Shown: positions 7,849 to 16,251 of the stretch, piece after piece
Numbering within the stretch: position 1 is the first letter of the stretch
Layout of the letters: every line of letters begins with the position of its first letter
Translations under genes and position numbers: made by a program
Source: Rhodanobacter sp.
GTDB taxonomy: Bacteria > Pseudomonadota > Gammaproteobacteria > Xanthomonadales > Rhodanobacteraceae
Direction: 5' to 3'
NCBI GenBank assembly: GCA_004298505.1
Contig: SCRO01000075.1
Location: forward strand, 62,001-126,000
Length of the DNA: 64,000 nucleotides
The notes under the pieces: model-generated
Told to the model about the DNA's origin: nothing
What the model saw: only the letters and a program-made list of their open reading frames with translations
Database searches by the model: none

Positions 7849-8265
7849 TCATACCGTTCTCGTCCGCGTCGATCTCGCCCCATCGCCCAGGATCATCTTG
7901 TCGATCCGAGCAAGCAGCTTGCGGTCGCGCTGGGCCGCCAGATCGCGCACGGTGAACCCGTCGGCGTCCTTCAGGTCAGTGCGGGCTCCCGCGCGGATCA
8001 GCAGTTCGATGCATCGCAGGGCGCGTGCACGTACGGCGCCGTGGAGCGGCGTGCACTTCTCCTGATCGCGGGCGTCGAGGTGGGACCCGGATTCGATCAA
8101 GAGCCGCACACACGCCGATCGGTTGTGCTCAGCGGCCCCATGGAGCGGGGTGCGGCCGTCGCCGTCCCGGGCGTTGACCAGCTTCCGGATGTGCGAGCGG
8201 GGGCCCACCAGCAGGTCTTGGAGCTCGATGCTGTTGGTGATGGCGGCACGGTGGACGGGAGTCAT
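7849..8265 (-). CDS. Small ankyrin-repeat protein
   Basis: 138 residues with three ankyrin repeats (MTPVHRAAITNSIELQDLL at the start, TPLHGAAEHNRSACVRLLI, TPLHGAVRARALRCIELLI) and a basic end, GDGARSTRTRTV. The final Arg/Thr run is only loosely like the tails of the other ankyrin proteins. Single gene, convergent with the membrane gene at 7465. Confidence 0.83.
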   Translation of the reverse strand: MTPVHRAAITNSIELQDLLVGPRSHIRKLVNARDGDGRTPLHGAAEHNRSACVRLLIESGSHLDARDQEKCTPLHGAVRARALRCIELLIRAGARTDLKDADGFTVRDLAAQRDRKLLARIDKMILGDGARSTRTRTV

Positions 8266-8527
8266 GAGTCCATCGTCGCTGGTGGAATGGGGCGGTGCAA
8301 GTCGGTGAATGGTTGTTGGGGATAAGGATGCGGCCGACGGTGCGGCCGGCTACGCGCACGGTGCCCAGGCCCGAAGGGTGGTCCCGCTCCGTCCATGAGC
8401 CGCTCTTGATCCATCTCCAGATCCCGGCCGAGTTTTGAGGGATTGCACGCATCTTGGGCCGTTGGTGGGTTGCCAAGCGGTCCCGATGTGGTGGGATGGA
8501 TAAACCACCACCAACCGACCAGCCGCT

Positions 8528-9079
8528 ATGCCTCTTGAAGACGTCTTCCGCCAACTGCTCCAACACCTGGACCCCACCCCCAGCCGGGAAGGGTTGGCCG
8601 AAACGCCGGCGCGCATGGCGAAGGCTTGGTCGGAGTGGACGTCGGGCTATCAGAAGAACGCCGGGGAAATCCTGAAATGCTTTGAGGACGGATCCGACGG
8701 CTGCGATCAAATGGTTGTGGTCCGGGACATTCCAATTCACTCGGTTTGTGAGCACCACGGAGCTGCGATCTTTGGCACCGCCACGATCGGGTACCTGCCC
8801 AACGGGAAGATCGTGGGCCTGTCCAAGCTCTCCCGCCTGGCCGACATGTTCGCCCGGCGCCTGCAGGTCCAGGAGCGCATGACCAACCAGATCGCGGACG
8901 CGCTTTCCGAGCATCTGGAACCGCTGGGCTGCGGGGTGGTCATCACCGCTCGGCATATGTGCATGGAGAGCCGCGGGGTGTGCCAGCAAGGCACCTCGAC
9001 AGTGACCTCCGCCCTGCGCGGTTCGTTCCGGGACGACCCGCAGACCCGAGCCGAGTTTCTGACCTGGACGCGGCCGTGA
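8528..9079 (+). CDS. folE: GTP cyclohydrolase I
   Basis: 183 residues. It catalyses GTP to 7,8-dihydroneopterin triphosphate, the first step to folate and other pterins. Family signatures are clear: ETPARMAKAW at 25-34, CEHH with the zinc ligands at 74-77, GLSKLSRLADMFARRLQVQER around 97-117, and HMCMESRG with the third zinc Cys at about 145. Length is close to the family norm. Its stop overlaps the FolM-like gene by 4 nt. The leader CCACCACCAACCGACC marks it as part of the element and not the chromosomal copy. Confidence 0.93.
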   Translation: MPLEDVFRQLLQHLDPTPSREGLAETPARMAKAWSEWTSGYQKNAGEILKCFEDGSDGCDQMVVVRDIPIHSVCEHHGAAIFGTATIGYLPNGKIVGLSKLSRLADMFARRLQVQERMTNQIADALSEHLEPLGCGVVITARHMCMESRGVCQQGTSTVTSALRGSFRDDPQTRAEFLTWTRP

Positions 9080-9810
9080 ACGAGCGCCCGGTTGCACTCA
9101 TCACCGGGTCCGGCCGGCGCATCGGGTCGGTGATCGCGCAGTCGCTCCACGCCGCTGGATACGATGTCGCCCTGCATTACCGGCATTCGGTGGGGGAGGC
9201 CTCCGCCCTGGCGTCGGTGCTCAACAAACGCCGCGAGGACAGCGCCGGCGTGTTCCACGCGGACCTGGCCGATGATGGGGCGCCTGAGCGCCTGATTGCA
9301 CAGATCTTGGCCCGCACCGGCCGCCTGGATGTGGTCGTCAACAACGCATCGACCTTCTTCCCGACCCCTGTTGGGTCGGCAACCACGGACATGTGGGACG
9401 ACCTGTTTGCCTCGAACGCCAAGGGGCCGTTCTTCCTAGCCCAGGCAGCGGCGCCGGCCTTGCGCGACACACAAGGGTCCATCGTCAACCTGGTCGATAT
9501 CTACGCCGCCCGGCCGCTGGCCGACCACCCGATTTACAGCATGGCCAAGGCCGCGTTGGCGGCCATGACGCGCGCGCTGGCGGTGGACCTGGCCCCTATG
9601 GTGCGGGTCAACGGCGTGGCGCCGGGCGCCGTGCTGTGGCCGTCCGAGGCCAACCCGTACGAGGACCAGGCGGACGTGATGGCGCGCACGCCGCTGCGCC
9701 GGGCGGGCGACCCGCAGGACGTGGCCGATGCAGTGCTGTTCCTGGCGCGTTCCCCGTTCATCACGGGGCAGATTCTCACGGTGGACGGAGGGCGGACGTT
9801 GTCCGTGTGA
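9076..9810 (+). CDS. Short-chain dehydrogenase, FolM/pteridine-reductase type
   Basis: 244 residues from the GTG that overlaps folE (GTGA). TGSGRRIG at 10-17 is the Arg-bearing nucleotide-binding motif typical of NADPH-dependent pteridine reductases, NNAS follows at 89-92 and Tyr154-x3-Lys158 is the catalytic pair. The likely reaction is reduction of dihydropterins such as dihydromonapterin or dihydrofolate to the tetrahydro form. Coupling to folE supports a pterin role. Confidence 0.83.
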   Translation: MNERPVALITGSGRRIGSVIAQSLHAAGYDVALHYRHSVGEASALASVLNKRREDSAGVFHADLADDGAPERLIAQILARTGRLDVVVNNASTFFPTPVGSATTDMWDDLFASNAKGPFFLAQAAAPALRDTQGSIVNLVDIYAARPLADHPIYSMAKAALAAMTRALAVDLAPMVRVNGVAPGAVLWPSEANPYEDQADVMARTPLRRAGDPQDVADAVLFLARSPFITGQILTVDGGRTLSV

Positions 9811-9816
9811 TTAATC

Positions 9817-10206
9817 ATGAAGACCATTCTCTGGGCCCTGTACTGGAACCGCTTCGCCTACGGCCTCATGGCCCTGGCTGCGCTTGCGACATCGGCCGCC
9901 TTGCTGGTCTTCGCACCCAATGTTTCGGAAACCACCCTCGCCATCGGCGTGCTTCTGGGCGTGCTTGAATGCGCCTTCGATGTCTATGCCGCCAAACGAA
10001 TCGCCCCCATCTACTGGTTGCCGATCATCACAATGGCGCAAATTGCGAGTTGGACGATCATCGTTCAGGCCCGAGAAATTTATGGCCTGTCCTGGACATT
10101 TGTCGTACCGGCCTTGATAGCATTTGGAGTGAGCGTGCTGCTGTCGCGGGAGCTGCGGAAGCTCATTGTCTGGTGGAGTAAATCGGACAAGGATTGGATG
10201 CCATGA
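9817..10206 (+). CDS. Small inner-membrane protein, 129 aa
   Basis: Four predicted membrane helices (about residues 10-32, 40-57, 63-82 and 90-110) and a charged C-terminus (SKSDKDWMP). No family recognised. It follows the FolM-like gene by 6 nt and overlaps the next small membrane protein as ATGA, so folE, the reductase and two membrane proteins form one transcription unit. Confidence 0.65.
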   Translation: MKTILWALYWNRFAYGLMALAALATSAALLVFAPNVSETTLAIGVLLGVLECAFDVYAAKRIAPIYWLPIITMAQIASWTIIVQAREIYGLSWTFVVPALIAFGVSVLLSRELRKLIVWWSKSDKDWMP

Positions 10207-10397
10207 CCACCCGCACCGCATCCCCCGGATGGGTCGTCATCCTCCTTACGATGACCGCTCTGCTCCTCATCGAACCGCGGATCCCCGGTTTCTCACACAC
10301 CGCTATCTGGGGTGGACTGGCGTCGGCGTTTGTCCTGACGTTGTACGGAGGCATGATGCGTGGGGACGCGGGCGCAGTACAAGGTGGGTTGGGGTAA
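10203..10397 (+). CDS. Small membrane protein, 64 aa
   Basis: Two hydrophobic segments (about 9-24 and 37-52). It is translationally coupled to the preceding membrane-protein gene by an ATGA overlap. No homologue recognised. Last gene of the folE operon. Confidence 0.55.
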   Translation: MTTRTASPGWVVILLTMTALLLIEPRIPGFSHTAIWGGLASAFVLTLYGGMMRGDAGAVQGGLG

Positions 10398-10426
10398 GGG
10401 CGGCCGACGGGGCGGCCCATCCACCG

Positions 10427-11158
10427 CTACATCTTCCGGTGGCGTTGGGCAGGTTCCTGCTCATCGGTGAGGCCGACGGATTGCCGCAGTACCTGTTGTT
10501 CGCGGTGGGCGGTTAGGACACCCAAAGTGTCGCCCTTCGTGAGTTGTTCGGGCCGCTTCGGCACCCCGCCGCCGTGAATGCCATAACAATCTGGCCGCCG
10601 CGCAATATTCTCAGGAGTCTGACTCTCGCGGTTGACGATGGTGTGATCCGCGCCTGCAGCCAAAAGAATCCTGGTGATGTTGCTGTTGTCCGTGTTGGCC
10701 GCGTGATGGAGCGCGGTATTCCCCCATTCATCCTTCGCGTTGAGATCCACTCCTGCGTCGACCAGGACTTGCGCGACTCCGATGGATCCTCGATCAACAG
10801 CATGCATCAACAAAGTCTTGCCGGCGGCGTCTGCATGATCCGTGGCGGCACCCGCGCCCAGCAAAAGCTCCATGGCCTCGGTCTGACCCGCTTTTGAGAC
10901 CAACGATAATGCGGTATCTCCCTTGCTGTCCTTCCTTTCGATATCCGCTCCGTGCTCCAAGAGCACGTTCATGATGTCGAGCCGCCCGTCCTCCGCGGCA
11001 TCCATCAAGGGCGTGCGTTTGCCGGTGGGGTCCGGAAAGGATCCAGTGATGAGCACCTTGTCGGGATCGCCGCCTTCGGACAGAAGACGGCGGACCCGTT
11101 CAATATCCATGAGAGGCCGGCGGACATTGATGGAGTTCGTGTCGCTCGTGGAAGTCAT
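10427..11158 (-). CDS. Ankyrin-repeat protein with basic tail
   Basis: 243 residues with five ankyrin repeats from about residue 45 (TPLMDAAEDGRLDIMNVLL, TALSLVSKAGQTEAMELLL, TLLMHAVDRGSIGVAQVLV, TALHHAANTDNSNITRILL). It ends AHREQQVLRQSVGLTDEQEPAQRHRKM in sense, the full-length form of the shared tail. Own promoter TTGCGC-N16-TAGAAT and a CACCACACCGGGAAC leader. Confidence 0.9.
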   Translation of the reverse strand: MTSTSDTNSINVRRPLMDIERVRRLLSEGGDPDKVLITGSFPDPTGKRTPLMDAAEDGRLDIMNVLLEHGADIERKDSKGDTALSLVSKAGQTEAMELLLGAGAATDHADAAGKTLLMHAVDRGSIGVAQVLVDAGVDLNAKDEWGNTALHHAANTDNSNITRILLAAGADHTIVNRESQTPENIARRPDCYGIHGGGVPKRPEQLTKGDTLGVLTAHREQQVLRQSVGLTDEQEPAQRHRKM

Positions 11159-11187
11159 TCCCTGTTCCCGGTGTGGTGGTGTCGTCC

Positions 11188-11215
11188 ATTCTAGGAACGG
11201 CGGGGCGTTGCGCAA
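11188..11215 (-). promoter_or_regulatory. Promoter of the 10427-11158 ankyrin gene
   Basis: Minus strand TTGCGC, 16 bp, TAGAAT. The 45 bp further upstream (AATGAGTGAxTCGACACCATC) are nearly identical to those before the ankyrin gene starting at 16069, so the whole control region is duplicated. Confidence 0.6.
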
Positions 11216-11293
11216 CCGATCGATGGTGTCGACTCACTCATTTCCGAGGGCCGAGGCTGTCGGGCCGCGCTTGGCCCATCAACCGCGTTGGCT

Positions 11294-12001
11294 TTACATG
11301 CTCCGACGTCGCGCGATCGGCGCGGTGAAGTCCCCCAGCAGGAGCGCCCGTTCGCGAACGACGCGCTCGGCGACCAGAACCTCCCGAGCCGCGCCCTGGG
11401 CCAGGTTCTCCGCGAAGGCGCCGGCCTTGTTGACCAGCTCCGGGTTGGCGCCGCGCGCCAGCAGCAGCCGAACCAGGTCCTCTTGACCGGTCGGACTGCA
11501 CTGCATCACCGCGTGATGGAGCGCCGTGTTCCCGTCGGGGTCCCGGGTATTCACATCCGCCTGTCGGTCGAGCAACATCGCGACCGCTCCGATGTGTTGA
11601 TTGCGGGCGGCGTTCATCAAGACGGTACTCCCGAACGCGGTTCGCGCATCCACCTGGGCGCCGTGCGCCAACAGGACCTCCATCATGGGGACGCATCCCC
11701 AGTACGCTGCCCCCATCAGCGGGGTCTGCTTATTCAGTGCGTTCGGCGCATCCACTTCAGCGCCGTACTCCAGCAGCAACAGGGTGGCCTCTCGAGAGTT
11801 GACGGCCGCATAGCTCAACGGGGTGTCCCCGACGTCGTCGGGTTGCTCCACGTCGGCGCCGTGCTCGAGGAGCAGCGTCATGATGTCGACGCGGCCCTGT
11901 CCCGCCATGTGCGACAACACGGTGCGCCCATGCTGGTCCGCTTTGTCTGGCGATCCGCCGTCCGCGAGGTGCTGCCGAACGGAGTCGAGGTCGATACGCA
12001 T
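11294..12001 (-). CDS. Ankyrin-repeat protein, last gene of a five-gene operon
   Basis: 235 residues, six ankyrin repeats (TVLSHMAGQGRVDIMTLLL onward). The tail FTAPIARRRSM is a shortened version of the shared basic end. The ATG shares a base with the upstream stop (TGATG), so translation is coupled. A GTG one codon upstream is a possible alternative start. Confidence 0.87.
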   Translation of the reverse strand: MRIDLDSVRQHLADGGSPDKADQHGRTVLSHMAGQGRVDIMTLLLEHGADVEQPDDVGDTPLSYAAVNSREATLLLLEYGAEVDAPNALNKQTPLMGAAYWGCVPMMEVLLAHGAQVDARTAFGSTVLMNAARNQHIGAVAMLLDRQADVNTRDPDGNTALHHAVMQCSPTGQEDLVRLLLARGANPELVNKAGAFAENLAQGAAREVLVAERVVRERALLLGDFTAPIARRRSM

Positions 12002-12813
12002 CACATCACCCGCCGAGCGGTGTGCCGGGGCTCCTCGGTCCGTCCCAGGATGTGCTGGTCGATCCGCGACAACTCTTCGGGGGTGCCGTCCTTCTCAAGC
12101 GGACGGAGGCCCGCCAGGTTGACGATCAGCGGGTCGGCGCCGTGCGCCAGCAACGTGTCGATAGCGTCCAGGGCGCGTTGGTCGCGGTCGAAACCAACGA
12201 GAGCGTCCATGAAGACGAAAGCACTCCAATCGGGGTCGTCGCCCTTGAGTCTGTTGACCAGGTGGAAGGACGTGTTGCCGTCGGCGTCGGTCGAGTCGAT
12301 GTCTGCACCCCGCGCGACCAACGCGTCGATGATCGGCGGCGGGTTGTCCGTGACCGCGGTGGCGTAGTGGATGGCTTGGTAGCCGATGCTCGATCGGGCG
12401 TTCACGTCGGCGCCGGCGTCCAGGAGAGCATTCACGGAGTCGGGTTGCCCGCACACAACAGCCCAATGCAGGGCATTCACGTCGCCGAGTGCGATGTCGC
12501 TGACATCCAACTCATGCAACTCGTGGATATCGGCCCCGCGGCTCGCCAGGAAGGCGATAGCTTGGGGATGGCCTGCCTCGATGGCGATGTGCAGAGGTTG
12601 GCGCCCACCGAGGTCCGCATCGCGCAGGTCCGCCCGGTGGTCCAGTAAGGCCTCCATGGTGGGGATCTGCTCCGCGCGGGCGGCCTGGTGCAACGCCGTT
12701 TCGCCGTCCTTGTTCCGTGTGCCAACGTCGACCCCTTTCCGAAGCAACTCCTCGAGCAGCGTGACGTTGCCGGTGCGGGCGGCGTGGAACAGCTTCTCGT
12801 TCTTGGTTCTCAC
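12001..12813 (-). CDS. Ankyrin-repeat protein with alternative tail
   Basis: 270 residues from the GTG overlapping the upstream stop (GTGA). Seven ankyrin repeats, starting KLFHAARTGNVTLLEELL. One is unusually long, around residues 170-215, with an insertion between the two helices. It ends DQHILGRTEEPRHTARRVM, a variant of the basic tail. An in-frame GTG 33 nt upstream would overlap the previous gene more and is less likely. Confidence 0.85.
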   Translation of the reverse strand: MRTKNEKLFHAARTGNVTLLEELLRKGVDVGTRNKDGETALHQAARAEQIPTMEALLDHRADLRDADLGGRQPLHIAIEAGHPQAIAFLASRGADIHELHELDVSDIALGDVNALHWAVVCGQPDSVNALLDAGADVNARSSIGYQAIHYATAVTDNPPPIIDALVARGADIDSTDADGNTSFHLVNRLKGDDPDWSAFVFMDALVGFDRDQRALDAIDTLLAHGADPLIVNLAGLRPLEKDGTPEELSRIDQHILGRTEEPRHTARRVM

Positions 12814-12998
12814 GGGTTCGGCCACCAGGGCTTGCCATGGACCCACTCAAACAGACCCTCGCGCACGAACTCGCGCTGGGTGGGCGTGCGGATCAGGGAG
12901 GTTTCCGGCTCCAGCCCAGCCCATCGGCGCAGGCCGGCCCGCACGTGGGTGCGCTGTGCAACGGCGATCGTGTTGTTGGTGTTGTCGTTCTCGTTCAT
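12810..12998 (-). CDS. Small hypothetical protein, 62 aa
   Basis: Asn-rich start (MNENDNTNN), then a basic stretch and a Trp-rich end (FEWVHGKPWWPNP). It lies between two ankyrin genes with 4-nt overlaps on both sides, which argues that it is translated. Function unknown. Confidence 0.55.
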   Translation of the reverse strand: MNENDNTNNTIAVAQRTHVRAGLRRWAGLEPETSLIRTPTQREFVREGLFEWVHGKPWWPNP

Positions 12999-13360
12999 GG
13001 CGTTCTCGGCAGGTGGCAGGACATGGGGGAGAGGAGGATTTGAGGAGCCAGCTCGGGGCAGGGGCAACCGGCATCTTTCAGGATCTGCAGGCTCTCGGCG
13101 CGCCCGTATTGAGCCGCGACATGCGCGGCGGTGTGCCCCTGGTGGTCGACGATTGTCGGATCAGCGCCGGCAGCCAGGAGGGCGTTCACTGCATCGGGCC
13201 AGACGTGGATAGCTGCATGGTGGAGCGGGGAGGCGCCCCGCCGATCGCACCCGTTGACGTCCTCACCGCACTGGATCAGCTCGTCGAGCTCCTCAACGGT
13301 GCCGGTGCGTACGGCCCGGATGATAGGTGGGATAGGGCGGAACCAGTCGGCGAGTTTCAT
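12995..13360 (-). CDS. Small ankyrin-repeat protein
   Basis: 121 residues with three repeats (PPIIRAVRTGTVEELDELI, SPLHHAAIHVWPDAVNALL, TAAHVAAQYGRAESLQIL) and a Cys/Pro-rich end without the shared tail. Its stop overlaps the next start as ATGA. It begins 2 nt after the 73-residue leading gene of the operon. Confidence 0.8.
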   Translation of the reverse strand: MKLADWFRPIPPIIRAVRTGTVEELDELIQCGEDVNGCDRRGASPLHHAAIHVWPDAVNALLAAGADPTIVDHQGHTAAHVAAQYGRAESLQILKDAGCPCPELAPQILLSPMSCHLPRTP

Positions 13361-13362
13361 GA

Positions 13363-13584
13363 TCAGCGCACCAGGGAGGCCGGGACCAGCTCGGCGAGGG
13401 TGCTCATGCCGACGCAGCCTTGCCCAGCCCGCTTCGTCTCGGAGGGCGTCGCGAAGCTCGGGGCGCCACTCGCCTGGATGTGCCACTTGGCGCGGACGTT
13501 GGTGGTCGCTGGATGCTTGCGGTCGACGGTGAGGTCCTGGGTGACCAGGCGTAGGAACAGGGCTTCGGCGTAGTTGGTGGTCAT
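13363..13584 (-). CDS. Small hypothetical protein, first gene of the ankyrin operon
   Basis: 73 residues, no family recognised; contains TTNVRAKWHIQASGAPSFAT. It has the typical CACCACACCGAGCACCGACC leader and TACACT -10, so it opens the operon 13584-11294 (two small proteins and three ankyrin proteins). Confidence 0.55.
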   Translation of the reverse strand: MTTNYAEALFLRLVTQDLTVDRKHPATTNVRAKWHIQASGAPSFATPSETKRAGQGCVGMSTLAELVPASLVR

Positions 13585-13613
13585 TGGTCGGTGCTCGGTG
13601 TGGTGGTGGGTTC

Positions 13614-13619
13614 AGTGTA
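13614..13619 (-). promoter_or_regulatory. -10 hexamer TACACT of the five-gene ankyrin operon
   Basis: 30 nt before the ATG. The 85 bp upstream of it are nearly the same as those upstream of the HTH gene starting at 14713. Confidence 0.5.
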
Positions 13620-13659
13620 CGAAGGGTCCAGGGACCGTCCAGGTGTTTGTCTCTTCTTT

Positions 13660-13693
13660 GACTGACAGTGTCGGTCGAGTTGCACGACAGATC
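13660..13693. promoter_or_regulatory. Operator-like dyad upstream of the ankyrin operon
   Basis: GACTGACAGTGTCGGTC is a near-perfect 17-bp dyad, followed by AGTTGCACGACAGATC. The same pair occurs upstream of the four-HTH gene (14789-14822), and GTCGTGCAA recurs as a palindrome at 30387-30405. Confidence 0.5.
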
Positions 13694-13699
13694 ACACTA

Positions 13700-13990
13700 T
13701 TGGTCTTTGGCCCAATCTTGGGGCCATCGGCCCGGATGACCGCTGGGGCCTGCGGGAGTTTCTTCCCGGCAAACCCGCTTGGAGTGGATACGTCGTGCTC
13801 GGTGTGGTGGGCGTCTGATGCGATGGGTTGTTGGGGGCCGACGGTGCGGCCCGCTACGCGCCTGGGGCCCTGACCCGAAGGGACGGCCGCTCTTGATCCA
13901 TCAACCGCTTGTGATCGTGCCTTGACCCGCCCGCACCCAGCTTCCTCACATCTTCCGCTTCAGCGTCTGCGCCGCAGCCTTCGTGGTTGG
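13700..13990. other. Gene-free stretch of repeats and hairpins
   Basis: No coding sequence seen. It contains GGCCCGGATGACCGCT and TTTCTTCCCGGCAAACCCGC blocks (also near 1268, 14833 and 31800), a GTGTGGTGG motif and a copy of the dispersed 3' repeat ending at the HTH gene. Confidence 0.5.
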
Positions 13991-14713
13991 TCATGGCGTG
14001 ACTCCCTTATTCGATACAGACTGCCTGTTGGACACACCCGCTCTGCTGGTGACGCTGCAGACCAGGCTGAGGGTGATCCCGAACTCCGTCGCCAGATCCT
14101 TGAGCGGGACTCCTTTCTGATAGCGCGTCACAATCCGCTGGTTGCGTGCAGCGACCTCCGGGTCCCTTGGCTTACCCCGGGTTTTGGTCAAGCCGGCGGC
14201 ACGGATCACAGTGGTGACCAGGCCGATGGAGACGCCGAATTCCGTCGCCAGCTCCTTGATCCGGGTGCCGTCCTGATAGCGCGCCACAATCCGCTGGTTG
14301 CGTGCAGCGACCTCCAGGTCCGCTTGCCTACGCCGGGTTTTGGTCACGCCGGCGGCGCTGTTCACAGTGGTAACCAAGCTGCGGGAGATGCCGAATTCCG
14401 TCGCCAGCTCCTTGACAGGGACGCCTTCTTGGTAGCGGGCCACAATCCGCTTGTTGCGCTCAGCAACCTTCGGGTCCCTTGGCTTACCCCGGGTTTTGGT
14501 CAAGCCGGCGGCACGGATCACGATGGTGACCAGGCTGATGGAGACTCCGAATTCCGTCGCGAGATCCTTGATCGGCGTGCCGTCCTGGTAGCGCGCCACA
14601 ATCCGCTGGTTGCGTGCAGCGACCTTCGGGTCCCGGCGCAAATTCTGGCCCTGGGATTCGCCGGCGGAACTGACCCCGGTGTTGTTGGTGGAGCGTGGTT
14701 TGTCGCGGTTCAT
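13991..14713 (-). CDS. Four-unit tandem helix-turn-helix protein
   Basis: 240 residues. After a 27-residue start come four consecutive 52-residue units (residues 28-79, 80-131, 132-183 and 184-235), each beginning D-x-x-VAxRNxRIV, then RYQxG, LATEFG and a second helix with SLV. This is a Hin/resolvase-like HTH. The scaffold is nearly identical between units, while residues in and around the predicted recognition helix differ (VSISLVTIV, ISRSLVTTV, VSIGLVTTV, ITLSLVCSV). No catalytic domain. Probably a multi-site DNA-binding protein. Confidence 0.85.
   Translation of the reverse strand: MNRDKPRSTNNTGVSSAGESQGQNLRRDPKVAARNQRIVARYQDGTPIKDLATEFGVSISLVTIVIRAAGLTKTRGKPRDPKVAERNKRIVARYQEGVPVKELATEFGISRSLVTTVNSAAGVTKTRRRQADLEVAARNQRIVARYQDGTRIKELATEFGVSIGLVTTVIRAAGLTKTRGKPRDPEVAARNQRIVTRYQKGVPLKDLATEFGITLSLVCSVTSRAGVSNRQSVSNKGVTP
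14009..14632. repeat. Four in-frame 156-bp tandem repeats
   Basis: Exactly 4 x 156 bp, encoding the four HTH units. Long stretches such as ATCCGCTGGTTGCGTGCAGC recur in most units, so the array can expand or contract by recombination. Confidence 0.85.
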
Positions 14714-14741
14714 GGCCGGTGCTCGGTGTGTTGGTGTGTTC

Positions 14742-14822
14742 AGTGTACGAAGGTCCCTGGGCCCGTCCAGGCGCTTGTCTCTTCTCTGACTGACACTGTC
14801 GGTCGAGTTGCACGACACATCA
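14742..14822 (-). promoter_or_regulatory. Promoter and operator of the four-HTH gene
   Basis: TACACT -10 at 14742-14747, dyad GACTGACACTGTCGGTC at 14789-14805 and AGTTGCACGACACATC at 14806-14821. Near-duplicate of the region 13614-13693. Confidence 0.5.
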
Positions 14823-15034
14823 CACAACTCGTTTGGGGCCTGCGGCCCGGCGACCGCGGTGGCTGGTAGGAGTTTCTTCCCGGCGAACCCGCTTGGGATT
14901 GCGCTTTGTGCCCGGTGTGGTGGGCGTCGTTGGGTGGGTGGTGGTTGGGGATGAGGGTGCGGCTGACAGGGCGGCCTGCTACGCGCCTGGGCCACGGCCC
15001 GAAGGGGCGACCGCTTGTACCCCCTCAACCGCTT

Positions 15035-16069
15035 TCACATCTTCCGGCTGCGCTGCACGGGTTCCTGTTCGTCGGTGACGCCAGCAACTTGACTGAGCAT
15101 CGCCCGCTCGCGGTGAGCGACCAGAACGGTTTTGGCCTCACCCTCGGCAATGTCTTCGGGGGTTCCGCCGCGTCGGTTGACGATCGTTGTGTCGGCGCCG
15201 TGCGCGAGTAGGGTTCGAACGACGTCTGCGGCGTGGCCGCGCGCCCCAAAATGCAGAGCGGTGTCGCCACCCATGTCTTGAGCGTCTACAGGCTCTCCCT
15301 GGCTAACCAGTAAAGCCACGGCCGGGGCTGATCCGCTCTCTGCAGCCATCATGAGCGCGGTTTGCCCGACCGAATCCGAGCCCCCTACCTGGGCGCCCTT
15401 GTCGATGAGCATCTTCAAGGATTCAACCCCACCAACACCGGCGGCCACCATGAGCGCTGTTTGGCTAGTGCCATCTTCCGCGTTCACATCAGCGCCCCGA
15501 TCGAGCAGGATTTGCACCACCATGGGGTGATTGGCGGCGGCCACTATAAGCGGGGTGCCTCCAAGCCCGTTGGCCTCATCGATGTCCGCGCCTGCGTCCA
15601 GGAGAATGTTTACAGCCGAACCATCACCATCATTGGCCGCCCACCACAAAGCGGTTTCCCCGTCTTCGTTCGCCAGGCTCACATCGGCGCCCCGTTCCAC
15701 AAGCACCTTCACGGCGTCGTTTCCATTTCCGGTAAAGGACCTCATCAAGGCCGTATTGCCATTGTTGTCTTGCGCATCAATCTGGGCGCCGCGGTCCAGG
15801 AGGAGACGGACCGAGTCGATCTGTCCTTGGTCGGCCGCGTACATCAATGCGGTGGTTCCGTAGGTGCCGCCCAGCTCGGCGGATATCTCGGTATCGGCAC
15901 CATGATCCAACAAGAGATTCATCGCGTCGTTGCGCCCCAGGTAGGCGGCGTGGATCAGTGCCGTGGTTCCGTCCTCATTGCGTTCATTCACATCCCGGCC
16001 CGCGTCCAACAACCGCTTGAGTCCATCGTCATCGTTGGTATTGACGCTCGCGATCAGGTCGGTGTGCAT
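15035..16069 (-). CDS. Long ankyrin-repeat protein with basic tail
   Basis: 344 residues, nine to ten ankyrin repeats filling residues 8-310 (TALIHAAYLGRNDAMNLLL, TALMYAADQGQIDSVRLLL and so on). Tail AHRERAMLSQVAGVTDEQEPVQRSRKM in sense. Own promoter TTGCGC-N16-TACACT. The start is set by the CACCACACCGGGAACGTACAAC leader next to the ATG. Confidence 0.92.
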   Translation of the reverse strand: MHTDLIASVNTNDDDGLKRLLDAGRDVNERNEDGTTALIHAAYLGRNDAMNLLLDHGADTEISAELGGTYGTTALMYAADQGQIDSVRLLLDRGAQIDAQDNNGNTALMRSFTGNGNDAVKVLVERGADVSLANEDGETALWWAANDGDGSAVNILLDAGADIDEANGLGGTPLIVAAANHPMVVQILLDRGADVNAEDGTSQTALMVAAGVGGVESLKMLIDKGAQVGGSDSVGQTALMMAAESGSAPAVALLVSQGEPVDAQDMGGDTALHFGARGHAADVVRTLLAHGADTTIVNRRGGTPEDIAEGEAKTVLVAHRERAMLSQVAGVTDEQEPVQRSRKM

Positions 16070-16100
16070 GTTGTACGTTCCCGGTGTGGTGGTGGTTATC

Positions 16101-16128
16101 AGTGTAGGAACAGCAGGACGCCGCGCAA
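16101..16128 (-). promoter_or_regulatory. Promoter of the 15035-16069 ankyrin gene
   Basis: Minus strand TTGCGC, 16 bp, TACACT; -10 about 32 nt before the ATG. Confidence 0.6.
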
Positions 16129-16251
16129 CCGGCCGATGGTGTCGATTCACTCATTTCGAGAGACGGTTGATGAGAGAGGAAGGCGGCTGGTGGATGCCTC
16201 GCTACGCGCCTGGACCCGAAAGGAGCCCGCTCTTGATCCATTCACCCGCGC

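Noticed and set aside
8528-9810. 7-deazaguanine DNA-modification cluster suggested by folE
   Set aside because: No queC, queD, queE or DpdA-like genes are present in the window.
14009-14632. Regular repeats that could suggest a CRISPR-like or satellite array
   Set aside because: Unit length is exactly 156 bp, in frame, with no spacers; they encode HTH units. No CRISPR array was seen anywhere in the window.
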